A stretch of DNA of 10,051 nt from Candidatus Colwellbacteria bacterium RIFCSPHIGHO2_02_FULL_45_17 (GTDB taxonomy: Bacteria > Patescibacteriota > Minisyncoccia > UBA6257 > Colwellbacteraceae). The position numbers and the translations under genes are program-made. Position 1 is the first letter of the stretch. The number at the start of each line of letters is the position of its first letter. Positions 1 to 6,456 of the stretch are shown here, in pieces. The DNA lies in the NCBI GenBank assembly GCA_001817685.1, contig MHIV01000017.1:1-10051 (forward strand), given 5' to 3'. Below the pieces are notes generated by a model. It searched no databases, was not told where the DNA came from, and was given only the letters and a program-made list of their open reading frames with translations.

Positions 1-1
1 C

Positions 2-574
2 TTCACTAACCCAGGGGACGTTGTAACAGTCGCGTACGGTTACAGGTGGCGCAAACATTTCGGTAGGGATCAACTCGGAAAATTGATTGAGCTCTTAGAA
101 AATGAGCCGAGTTCGCGACAGGGCGTTGTTATTACTTGGGATCCAGCGACAGACGGCTTGGGCGGGGCTGTCAAAAAGAATGTCCCATGCCCGTATACAT
201 TCACAGTCAACATTATGGGAGGGAGACTAAACTTACATAACATAGTTCGCTCCAATGATATGATATTGGGGTTTCCTCATGATGTTGCGGGCTTTGCGCT
301 CTTGCAGGCGATACTCGCCCAGAGATTAGGCGTAGTGCCCGGGGTGTATAGTCACTCGATTTCAAACGCACATATCTATGACATTCACTACGAGGCCGCA
401 GAAGAGTTGATTAAGAGACGAAGCGACCACAAGCCCGTTCATCTGCATTTGCCGAACGGCGCATTCGAGCGCGCGGAACAGAAAGACCCCAAATTGGTTG
501 AGGAAATAGTTGACGATATATCTACCCAATATGAACCCCTCGAACCAATCAAGGGATTGAAAATTGTTCTATAA
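2..574 (+). CDS. thyA: Thymidylate synthase-family protein (ThyA type), 5'-truncated by the window edge
   Basis: ThyA enzymes methylate dUMP to dTMP with methylene-tetrahydrofolate, producing dihydrofolate. The reading frame is open from base 2, so the N-terminus lies outside the window; the TTG at 83 is internal. Numbering from the first visible residue, the catalytic Cys is C63 (PCPY), followed by R83-S84, D86, G90, H124 and Y126. The spacing from C63 matches E. coli C146, R166, D169, H207 and Y209 exactly, so the fold and catalytic frame are secure. Two pocket residues differ: D94 (codon 281-283) sits where E. coli has dUMP-binding N177, and Q40 sits where it has phosphate-binding R127. 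The residue after the catalytic Cys is Pro rather than the usual His. The C-terminus ends in hydrophobic IVL, comparable to the closing tail of ThyA. The stop is 7 bases before the next gene, and dihydrofolate reductase lies two genes down, which fits dTMP synthesis. A nucleotide hydroxymethylase or a dCMP-preferring enzyme is the alternative. Confidence 0.88.
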   Translation, partial: FTNPGDVVTVAYGYRWRKHFGRDQLGKLIELLENEPSSRQGVVITWDPATDGLGGAVKKNVPCPYTFTVNIMGGRLNLHNIVRSNDMILGFPHDVAGFALLQAILAQRLGVVPGVYSHSISNAHIYDIHYEAAEELIKRRSDHKPVHLHLPNGAFERAEQKDPKLVEEIVDDISTQYEPLEPIKGLKIVL

Positions 575-581
575 TACGAGT

Positions 582-1229
582 ATGGGTGTTTTAACACAGA
601 GACAAATTTTGGAGAGGATAAGAGGCGGGGGGCTCTTTTTTAGACCTGGGCTCGATAAATTTCAGGTCCAAATGCACTCCGTCGATCTTAGGCTCGGTTT
701 CACGTTTATGATTCCCAAAGTTTGGCATTCAAGCGAAAGAGGGCGAGAAGTTGTAACGCTTGACCCTTTACGCACCACTGGGGCACCTAACTTTGAAGTT
801 GTTGAACTTGAGCAGGGGCAGTATTTTGATTTGCTTCCTCAAGAGTATGTATTGGTTTCCACTCTCGAGACAATCGGCATACCTAAGGATCTTATGGCGG
901 TGTTATATCCGAGATCATCTATAAACAGAAAGGGGCTATCGATTGACCTAACGGGTATTATCGATGCCGGTTACGAGGGACAGCTAACGATGCCGATTAG
1001 AAATAATACTCGCGGACAAACAATTAGGCTCTACCCGGGTGAAAGATTTTGCCAACTGGTGTTTCAACCATTAGCTGAAGAAGTTGAGGTAATAAAAAGC
1101 CGACACCACAAAAGAGATATCGCTGATGGCCTGGCGCCAGAGAATGAGAATGAAGTTGACCTGATTATGAAGGGCGACATAAATAAACTTAAAGAGACTT
1201 ACCCCGTTGGAGAAGAAAGTGCTGATTAG
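582..1229 (+). CDS. dCTP deaminase/dUTPase-family protein, probable dUTP diphosphatase
   Basis: This trimeric beta-barrel family either deaminates dCTP to dUTP or hydrolyses dUTP to dUMP, the substrate for thymidylate synthase. The N-terminus (LTQRQILERI, then HSVDLRLG at about 32-39) is Dcd-like. The core has PRSSINRKGL at 110-119 and GIIDAGYEGQL at 125-135. It then reads PGERFCQLVF at 152-161, which strongly resembles E. coli Dut. Aligned without gaps from the shared Asp (D128), the deaminase glutamate of E. coli Dcd (E138) is P138 here. That argues against deamination and for dUTP hydrolysis. The glycine-rich motif 5 of classical Dut is missing; the C-terminus is charged. I chose ATG at 582 (215 aa): it follows the upstream stop by 7 bases, whereas TTG at 564 would overlap that gene and add six non-conserved residues. 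The 3' end overlaps folA by 11 bases. Automated pipelines may call it dcd. Confidence 0.85.
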   Translation: MGVLTQRQILERIRGGGLFFRPGLDKFQVQMHSVDLRLGFTFMIPKVWHSSERGREVVTLDPLRTTGAPNFEVVELEQGQYFDLLPQEYVLVSTLETIGIPKDLMAVLYPRSSINRKGLSIDLTGIIDAGYEGQLTMPIRNNTRGQTIRLYPGERFCQLVFQPLAEEVEVIKSRHHKRDIADGLAPENENEVDLIMKGDINKLKETYPVGEESAD

Positions 1230-1698
1230 CGCGATTGCCGCAATCGGCAAAAACAACGTAATAGGCCAGAACAACGATTTGGTTTGGAAAATACCAGATG
1301 ATTTGGCGCGGTTTAGGGAGATTACCAAGGGTCACCCCGTAATTATGGGACGCAGAACATTTGAATCTATAGGAAGGCCTCTTCCCGATAGAACAAACAT
1401 CGTAATTTCGAGAGAAAAAGATTATGCCACGGAAGGAGTGTCTGTTGTTTATTCCGTCGACGAAGCTATAGAGAAAGCGAAGAGTCTCGGGAATGACGAA
1501 ATATTTGTGATAGGTGGCGGTGAGATATATAGGCAATTTATGCCGTATACAGATAAACTTTACTTAACAATAATAGACGCCGAAGCCGATGGCGATGTTT
1601 TTTTTCCTGATTATTCTGAATTTCAAAAAGAGACGTTCCGCGAGGAGCGGGACTACAGTGGTCTAAAGTACGCGTGGGTTAATTTAGAAAGAGATTAA
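1219..1698 (+). CDS. folA: Dihydrofolate reductase
   Basis: DHFR reduces dihydrofolate, the by-product of thymidylate synthase, to tetrahydrofolate with NADPH. The protein is about 159 aa, the usual length. Numbered from the GTG, W23 and D28 (IPDDLARF) correspond to E. coli W22 and the proton-relay D27. [16 protein letters not shown] is the cofactor-binding segment, and [10 protein letters not shown] is the conserved glycine-rich turn and helix that also contacts NADPH. Two starts are possible in frame: TTG at 1207 and GTG at 1219. I prefer GTG. It has GGAG six bases upstream and puts the first strand (LISAIAAIG) directly at the N-terminus, as in E. coli. The start lies inside the preceding gene (11-base overlap), so translation is probably coupled. 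The gene ends in TAA, whose bases are shared with the convergent rplK stop. Confidence 0.95.
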   Translation: MLISAIAAIGKNNVIGQNNDLVWKIPDDLARFREITKGHPVIMGRRTFESIGRPLPDRTNIVISREKDYATEGVSVVYSVDEAIEKAKSLGNDEIFVIGGGEIYRQFMPYTDKLYLTIIDAEADGDVFFPDYSEFQKETFREERDYSGLKYAWVNLERD

Positions 1699-2120
1699 CG
1701 CTCAACGTCGATTCCCATAGAACGCGCCGTACCTTCAATAATTTTCATTGCGGCGTCGATGTCGTTCGCGTTTAGATCTTCCATTTTTCTCTCCGCGATA
1801 GCACGGACGTCTGCCTTTGTAATTTTCCCTACTTTGTCCTTATTGGGTACGCCGGACCCTTTTTCTATTCCCGCAGCTTTCCTCAAAAGATCAGAGGCCG
1901 GAGGAGTTTTTAGCTTAAAGATGAAGCTTCTGTCTTCATAAAGTGTAATCTCGGCCGGCACGATATCGCTTCCCATATCTTTTGTCGCTTCGTTGAATTG
2001 GCTAACGAATTCACCGATATTAACGCCGTGTGGGCCTAGCGCCGTGCCGACAGGTGGAGCCGGCGTTGCCTTGCCAGCTTGAATTTGAAGCTTAAGAATT
2101 GTTTTAATTTTTTTTGCCAT
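1695..2120 (-). CDS. rplK: 50S ribosomal protein L11 (uL11)
   Basis: L11 forms the GTPase-associated centre of the large subunit with L10 and L7/L12, and binds 23S rRNA. The 141-aa length is typical. The N-terminal domain carries the proline-rich segment [15 protein letters not shown] (about residues 21-35), where thiostrepton-type drugs bind. The C-terminal RNA-binding domain includes KTPPASDLL and ends [10 protein letters not shown]. It starts 8 bases after the nusG stop and is the last gene of secE-nusG-rplK. The usual next gene, rplA (L1), is absent: the neighbour is convergent folA, and the two stop codons overlap in TTAA at 1695-1698. There is no room for a separate terminator. Confidence 0.98.
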   Translation of the reverse strand: MAKKIKTILKLQIQAGKATPAPPVGTALGPHGVNIGEFVSQFNEATKDMGSDIVPAEITLYEDRSFIFKLKTPPASDLLRKAAGIEKGSGVPNKDKVGKITKADVRAIAERKMEDLNANDIDAAMKIIEGTARSMGIDVER

Positions 2121-2128
2121 TGTTTTGT

Positions 2129-2689
2129 CTAGATTTTCTTAACTTGTAATGAATCAAGCTCTACGGCTGTGTCGCGTCCGAATACCGGAACCATAACTTT
2201 AATCCTGCCCTTCGCTTTGTCAATCTCGGAAACTTTGCCATCGTAATCCCTGAAGGGACCGTCCGTAATTCTGACTGTTTCACCTACACTGATATCAATT
2301 TGGAACTCCGGCTCTGCGTCACCCATTCTCGACATCAGTGCTTCTACTTCTTCGTATGAGAGAGGGGTCGGGTCGGTAGCATCTGAGCCGACAAAACCTG
2401 TTACGCGCGGCGTATTTCTGACCACATACCACGAGTCCGGCTCCATAAGCATCTCAACAAGAACATAGCCTGGATAAATCTTCTCCTCTATGGTCACCCT
2501 TTTTCCGCTTCTTATCTTTATTTGTTTTTCTTTTGGAACAATGATCTTGAAAATCTTGTCGTTCATGGCGAGCGAGTCCACGCGTTGCTTAAGATAGCGC
2601 GCCACTGCGTCTTCATATCCAGAGTACGTGTGTACTGCGTACCAGTGTTTAACTTTCAGCTCCTGCTGTTCTGTGTTCTTCTTCGCCAT
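2129..2689 (-). CDS. nusG: Transcription elongation and antitermination factor NusG
   Basis: NusG binds RNA polymerase across the cleft, suppresses pausing, and links polymerase to Rho or to the ribosome via S10. The NGN domain opens with [20 protein letters not shown] and continues through YPGYVLVEM and TPRVTGFVG. The C-terminal KOW domain runs from [12 protein letters not shown] to the end, with the expected GKVSEI and [11 protein letters not shown] strands. From the ATG at 2689 the protein is 186 aa, normal for bacterial NusG without insertions. A TTG 12 bases upstream would add only MHKH and overlap the secE stop, so I prefer the ATG (MAKKN). It lies 4 bases after the secE stop and 8 bases before rplK. 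The secE-nusG-rplK order is conserved across bacteria. Confidence 0.97.
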   Translation of the reverse strand: MAKKNTEQQELKVKHWYAVHTYSGYEDAVARYLKQRVDSLAMNDKIFKIIVPKEKQIKIRSGKRVTIEEKIYPGYVLVEMLMEPDSWYVVRNTPRVTGFVGSDATDPTPLSYEEVEALMSRMGDAEPEFQIDISVGETVRITDGPFRDYDGKVSEIDKAKGRIKVMVPVFGRDTAVELDSLQVKKI

Positions 2690-2693
2690 ATGC

Positions 2694-2879
2694 TTATGCA
2701 ATTAGCTTCTCGATTATGCTCACAAACAGGAAATCCAGCGCTCCAAGAAACGCCGCTACAAGCATTGAAATTACGATTACTGTGACGGACATTTTGACCG
2801 TCTCCTTACGCCCTGGCCAATTTATCCTTTTAAACTCCTGCCGGAGCTCCCCGATGAACAATTTGAATTTGCCAAACAT
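2694..2879 (-). CDS. secE: Preprotein translocase subunit SecE
   Basis: SecE clamps the two halves of SecY in the inner-membrane protein-conducting channel. This is the short, single-helix form of 61 aa. An amphipathic N-terminal helix with the hallmark ELRQEFKRINWPGRKET (about residues 10-26) precedes one transmembrane segment, roughly VTVIVISMLVAAFLGALDFLF. It is followed closely by nusG in the universal pairing. A good promoter ends 16 bases upstream of the ATG, giving a predicted leader of only about 10 nt without an obvious Shine-Dalgarno sequence. Confidence 0.97.
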   Translation of the reverse strand: MFGKFKLFIGELRQEFKRINWPGRKETVKMSVTVIVISMLVAAFLGALDFLFVSIIEKLIA

Positions 2880-2895
2880 GTTTTTCTGTTATGGG

Positions 2896-2924
2896 ATAAT
2901 AGCCGATTGTAGGCCTATATTCAA
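2896..2924 (-). promoter_or_regulatory. Sigma-70-type promoter for secE-nusG-rplK
   Basis: Read on the minus strand there is TTGAAT (2924-2919), a 17-base spacer, and TATTAT (2901-2896). Transcription would start near 2889, about 10 nt before the secE ATG. No terminator hairpin is visible between gyrB and this promoter, so read-through from gyrB could also feed the operon. Confidence 0.65.
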
Positions 2925-2934
2925 GCTTGGATGA

Positions 2935-4992
2935 TCAAACGTCAAGATTCTTCACTGATGCAGCGTGGACTTGGATAAATCGCTTTCTAGGCACTACGTC
3001 TTCTCCCATAAGAATATCGAACACTCTGTCTGCTTCTTTCGCATCATCTATGGTCACCTGCTGCATTGTCCTTTTGGCTGGATCAAGGGTTGTCTCCCAC
3101 AACTGTTCTGCATCCATTTCTCCTAAACCTTTGTACCGTTGGATGTTGGGCGTGCCCTGGGTTTTCATCGATTTTAGGATTTTGTCACGTTCCGCATCAT
3201 TGTAAGCATAGTGAGCTTCTTTTCCTTTCGTAATTTGGTAGAGCGGCGGCAAGGCAATATAAAGATAGCCTCCTTCGATTACTTTCGGAAAATATCTGAA
3301 GAACAGCGTTAGAAGCAAAGTTCTTATGTGAGCTCCGTCTATGTCTGCGTCTGTCATGATAACAATCTTGTGGTATCTCAATTTGTTTAAATCAAAATCA
3401 TCGGCAATCGCCGTTCCGAGGGCCACTACTAGCGAAACTATTTCCTTATTTGCGAGTATTTTATCAATACGTGCTTTTTCCGCATTCAATACTTTGCCAC
3501 GGAGTGGAAGTATCGCTTGATTTCTTCTATCTCTGGCCTGTTTCGCGGAACCACCAGCAGAGTTACCCTCTACGATAAAAAGCTCGGCATCTTCGGGCTT
3601 AGTCCCAGATTGACAGTCAGCAAGCTTACCAGGCAACGTAAGACCGCTTAATGCCCCTTTTCGAAGAACTGTATCTTTAGCCGCTTTTGCCGCTACTCTA
3701 GCGCGAGCTGAGAGAAGTGATCTTTCCACAATCGCCCGAGCATCGCCAGGATGGGTTTCCATAAAATCCCGTAGCCCATCTCCTACCACTATTTCAACGG
3801 CGGATCTTGCTTCGGGCGTCCCAAGTCTGGCTTTGGTTTGACCTTCGAACTGCGGCTCGCGGAGCTTGACCGAGACTATTGCCGTGAGTCCTTCGCGTAC
3901 GTCCTCCCCCGATAATGCCTCGTCCCCCTTTCTAAATAAGTTATTTATTTTTGCATAATCATTCACCGTACGGGTTAAGGCGGACCTAAATCCAGTTAAG
4001 TGCATGCCACCATCTGTGGTGTTTATATTATTGGCAAAGCTCAACTCTACGGTCTCTGTTCCCTCGTTATAATTCAATGCAGTTTCGACATCTATCTCCT
4101 CGTGCTCCTTGTGAACATAGAATGTATTATCGTGTACCACCTCACTGCCATCGTGGTTTAGGTACTCTACGAAAGACTGCAGTCCTCCATCAAACCTATA
4201 TGCATAGTACATCGGCACTTCACCCCTCTCATCTAGAAGTACTATCTGTAGCCCCTTTGATAGGTACGCTTGCTCTCTGAAGTGATCCAGAATTGTCTTG
4301 ATATCAAATTCAGTTGTGGCAAAAACTTCTTTGTCTGGCGTAAAACTTATCTTTGTTCCTCCTCTATCGCACTGCCCTACTTTTTTAACTTTCGCAGTCG
4401 CCCTTCCCCTTTTGTATTCCTGCATATACAATCCTCCATCTCTGCAAACTTCGGCTTGCATCCATTCTGATAAGGCATTGACTACCGAGACACCGACTCC
4501 GTGCAATCCGCCCGAGACTTTGTACGATTCACCACCGAATTTACCTCCTGCGTGGAGGGTCGTCATAACCGTTTCGAGCGCGGACCTTTTTGTTTGCTTG
4601 TGAATGTCGACCGGAATACCACGCCCATTGTCCTCAACGCTTACGATGCCTCCCCTAAGAAGCTTTACTTCGATATTTGTAGCGAAGCCCGCCATTGCCT
4701 CGTCGATGGAATTGTCCACGACTTCCCATATAAGATGGTGAAGCCCAGACGGACCAGTAGAACCAATGTACATTCCGGGACGCTTCCTAACAGGCTCTAG
4801 ACCCTCGAGGACATAGATGTCCTTAGCGGTGTAACCGTTAGTCGCTCCTTCCTTCGCATTTTGCGCCACCCTTGTCTCTGGGGTCTTCTCTCGGGTTCTT
4901 ATTTTTGCTCCGGCAGATTTTTCTTTCTCCTGCTTAGGACCATGTTTCAAAGTTACTTTTCTTGCAGATTTTAACGTTTTTTTTGCTTTCAT
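2935..4992 (-). CDS. gyrB: DNA gyrase subunit B
   Basis: GyrB is the ATPase subunit of gyrase, which negatively supercoils DNA with GyrA. The GHKL ATPase domain has E90, D93 and N94 in WEVVDNSIDEAM, DNGRG at 121-125 and GGLHGVG at 161-167. The transducer follows. The TOPRIM domain has FIVEGNSAGGSAKQ (E475) and the metal-binding DADIDGAH (548-555). The tail has QRYKGLGEMD and ends VKNLDV. The length is 685 aa, lacking the E. coli-type insert. I chose the ATG at 4992: the TTG at 5052 lies inside the predicted -35 box. The ATPase core begins about 48 residues later than in E. coli GyrB, after a Lys/Arg-rich extension. Residue 477 is Asn where E. coli has D426. ParE is the alternative, but the lengths and tail fit GyrB. 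The stop codon is TGA. Confidence 0.96.
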   Translation of the reverse strand: MKAKKTLKSARKVTLKHGPKQEKEKSAGAKIRTREKTPETRVAQNAKEGATNGYTAKDIYVLEGLEPVRKRPGMYIGSTGPSGLHHLIWEVVDNSIDEAMAGFATNIEVKLLRGGIVSVEDNGRGIPVDIHKQTKRSALETVMTTLHAGGKFGGESYKVSGGLHGVGVSVVNALSEWMQAEVCRDGGLYMQEYKRGRATAKVKKVGQCDRGGTKISFTPDKEVFATTEFDIKTILDHFREQAYLSKGLQIVLLDERGEVPMYYAYRFDGGLQSFVEYLNHDGSEVVHDNTFYVHKEHEEIDVETALNYNEGTETVELSFANNINTTDGGMHLTGFRSALTRTVNDYAKINNLFRKGDEALSGEDVREGLTAIVSVKLREPQFEGQTKARLGTPEARSAVEIVVGDGLRDFMETHPGDARAIVERSLLSARARVAAKAAKDTVLRKGALSGLTLPGKLADCQSGTKPEDAELFIVEGNSAGGSAKQARDRRNQAILPLRGKVLNAEKARIDKILANKEIVSLVVALGTAIADDFDLNKLRYHKIVIMTDADIDGAHIRTLLLTLFFRYFPKVIEGGYLYIALPPLYQITKGKEAHYAYNDAERDKILKSMKTQGTPNIQRYKGLGEMDAEQLWETTLDPAKRTMQQVTIDDAKEADRVFDILMGEDVVPRKRFIQVHAASVKNLDV

Positions 4993-5023
4993 AATAAAAA
5001 TAGCGCCTTCGCTGACCTTAATA

Positions 5024-5052
5024 ATTCTATCATTTTTCGCCTCCCGAAACAA
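5024..5052 (-). promoter_or_regulatory. Extended -10 promoter for gyrB
   Basis: On the minus strand: TTGTTT (5052-5047), a 17-base spacer, and TAGAAT (5029-5024), preceded by TG one base before the -10 (TGATAGAAT). The predicted start near 5017 gives a leader of about 25 nt before the ATG at 4992. It also rules out TTG at 5052 as the translation start. Confidence 0.6.
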
Positions 5053-5093
5053 GCTTACAAACAGCCGTTTTTTGGCTTAAATAAAGGGATAAA

Positions 5094-5121
5094 TGAGTAC
5101 CTAGTACCTAGTATTTAGTAC
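5094..5121. repeat. Four degenerate 7-bp tandem repeats (consensus YTAGTAC)
   Basis: The heptamers TGAGTAC, CTAGTAC, CTAGTAT and TTAGTAC are directly adjacent in the gyrB-pheS divergent intergenic region. They have no coding potential. CTAG and GTAC are both palindromic cores, so each unit could be a small protein-binding site. Function is unknown. Nearby are a 9-bp direct repeat CAATTTGTG (5125-5133 and 5214-5222) and a 9-bp CACAGAATC repeat at a 10-bp period (5157-5165, 5167-5175). Confidence 0.7.
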
Positions 5122-5228
5122 ATACAATTTGTGGAGAAGATTAGACGAAAGAGTATCACAGAATCCCACAGAATCTATCTGTTGTGTGTTACTTCTACAT
5201 AGAGTGTAGCGAGCAATTTGTGACACCA

Positions 5229-5256
5229 AGCCTTGAAATGATAGGCTATATTTTTT
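5229..5256 (+). terminator. Weak terminator or attenuator-like hairpin in the pheS leader
   Basis: AGCCT (5229-5233) can pair with AGGCT (5243-5247) around a 9-nt loop, followed by ATA and a run of six T. It ends about 15 bases before the PheRS start codon. The 5-bp stem is short, so it could be chance, or the TATATT could instead be a -10 element. A second small hairpin, CTACA-tagag-TGTAG (5195-5209), lies just upstream. Confidence 0.3.
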
Positions 5257-5270
5257 AAACTGAAGCGGTT

Positions 5271-6401
5271 ATGGAATTTGTTATACCCCGCGACGAAGAA
5301 AATAAATTGCTGTTCAAACTTAAGGAGCGCACGGACACCGAGGCTAAGCGCATGCAGAAATACTTTGAGATGCCAGATCTCTCACGTACCACCGGGAGCC
5401 CTCTCTTCGAGTTGGTTGAGCGGATAAAAGATGTTCCGGTTCAAAAAGATTTCGATGTAATCAATATTCCGGAGATTGTTCCAGCTAGCATAAGCTTCGA
5501 CTTGTTTAACTTCGCGCCAGACCACCCAAATCGAAGCAAGTCAGACACATATTATGTTGACGACAAGAATATTTTAAGGACCCACGACACTGTATTTTGG
5601 TACTACTACCTAAACCTGCCGGAGATTAAAGCACGAATAGCAAATCACGAAAGTATTGGAACTCTCTGCTATGGCAAGGTATACCGCAAAGACGAGATAG
5701 ACCGACACCACATGAACATCTTTCACCAGATGGGTGGTTGGTACTTAAAACCGGACAGCGAAGGAACCCTTGGGCTAGACGACCTCAAAAATGTGCTGTC
5801 CGAAATTGTTAAAACTGTGTTCGGCCAAGATACAATTTATCGCTTCAATGAGGATGTTTTCCCCTACACGGATCCATCTCTAGAAGTTGAGATACAAGTC
5901 GAGGGCGAGTGGGTGGAAGTTCTTGGCGGCGGCATGCCGAAAAAAGAGGTACTGGCTAACATGGGAGTCACAGGTTATAACGGCTGGGCCTATGGCTTCG
6001 GCTTGGAACGTCTTGCAATAATTAGCATGAGACTGCCGGATATTCGACTTCTTTGGTCAGATGACGAACGCGTCAAAAAACAATTGGTGCTCGGGAAGCC
6101 ATTTGCCGAAGTGAGTAAATATCCACCGGTTGTACGAGACATCTCGTTTGTGGTTCAGAATAACTTTATACCGAATGATTACTTTGATTTGGTTCGAGAC
6201 GTAGCCGGCGACCTGGCCGAGGAAGTAGAGTTAATAGACAAGTACGAGGACGAAGCAAAGTTTGGAAAGGACAAAGTTAGCTACGCATACAGGATAACTT
6301 ATAGGAGTGTTGATGGAACTCTGACGAGCGAAGAAATCGACAAACTTCACAAATCGCTCGAGGAGAAGACCGCATCGGTGTTCGGCGCGACTGTCAGATA
6401 A
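5271..6401 (+). CDS. pheS: Single-chain phenylalanyl-tRNA synthetase (PheS core fused to FDX-ACB domain)
   Basis: The enzyme charges tRNA-Phe with phenylalanine. Normal bacterial PheRS is a heterotetramer of PheS and PheT; this 376-aa protein has the layout of the monomeric mitochondrial enzyme. There is no N-terminal coiled-coil arm. The class II catalytic core includes DHPNRSKSDTYYV (84-96), RTHDTV (103-108), motif 2 (CYGKVYRKDEIDRHHMNIFHQ, 133-153 less the first residue) and motif 3 (GWAYGFGLERLA, 238-249). From about 279, FAEVSKYPPVVRDISFVV opens a roughly 98-residue FDX-ACB anticodon-binding domain that runs to the C-terminus, ending GATVR. Two pocket motifs are divergent: HTSP is HDTV (105-108) and FHQxEG is FHQMGG (151-156). 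No pheT follows; a strong terminator does. The ATG start has only a weak upstream GAAG. Identity as PheRS is strong; whether it works as a monomer is inferred. Confidence 0.9.
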   Translation: MEFVIPRDEENKLLFKLKERTDTEAKRMQKYFEMPDLSRTTGSPLFELVERIKDVPVQKDFDVINIPEIVPASISFDLFNFAPDHPNRSKSDTYYVDDKNILRTHDTVFWYYYLNLPEIKARIANHESIGTLCYGKVYRKDEIDRHHMNIFHQMGGWYLKPDSEGTLGLDDLKNVLSEIVKTVFGQDTIYRFNEDVFPYTDPSLEVEIQVEGEWVEVLGGGMPKKEVLANMGVTGYNGWAYGFGLERLAIISMRLPDIRLLWSDDERVKKQLVLGKPFAEVSKYPPVVRDISFVVQNNFIPNDYFDLVRDVAGDLAEEVELIDKYEDEAKFGKDKVSYAYRITYRSVDGTLTSEEIDKLHKSLEEKTASVFGATVR

Positions 6402-6417
6402 AGAAAATATCCTATCC

Positions 6418-6453
6418 AAAAGAAGACACCCCGTCTTGGGGTGTTTTCTTTTT
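6418..6453. terminator. Bidirectional intrinsic terminator
   Basis: A 15-bp stem runs 6418-6432 against 6438-6452 with a GTCTT loop. Its core is ACACCCC/GGGGTGT, with one G-T wobble and A-rich/T-rich outer arms. The T-rich side (TTTTCTTTTT) serves PheRS on the plus strand. The same structure has a TCTTCTTTT tract on the minus strand and ends the initiator tRNA transcript, whose 3' end is 4 bases away. Confidence 0.9.
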
Positions 6454-6456
6454 ATG

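Noticed and set aside
4993..5052. Upstream TTG start adding 20 residues to GyrB
   Set aside because: The TTG lies within the predicted -35 box, upstream of the predicted transcription start, and the added residues have no family similarity.
5053..5270. T-box riboswitch before PheRS
   Set aside because: No T-box antiterminator motif or specifier stem can be found, and the hairpins present are too small.
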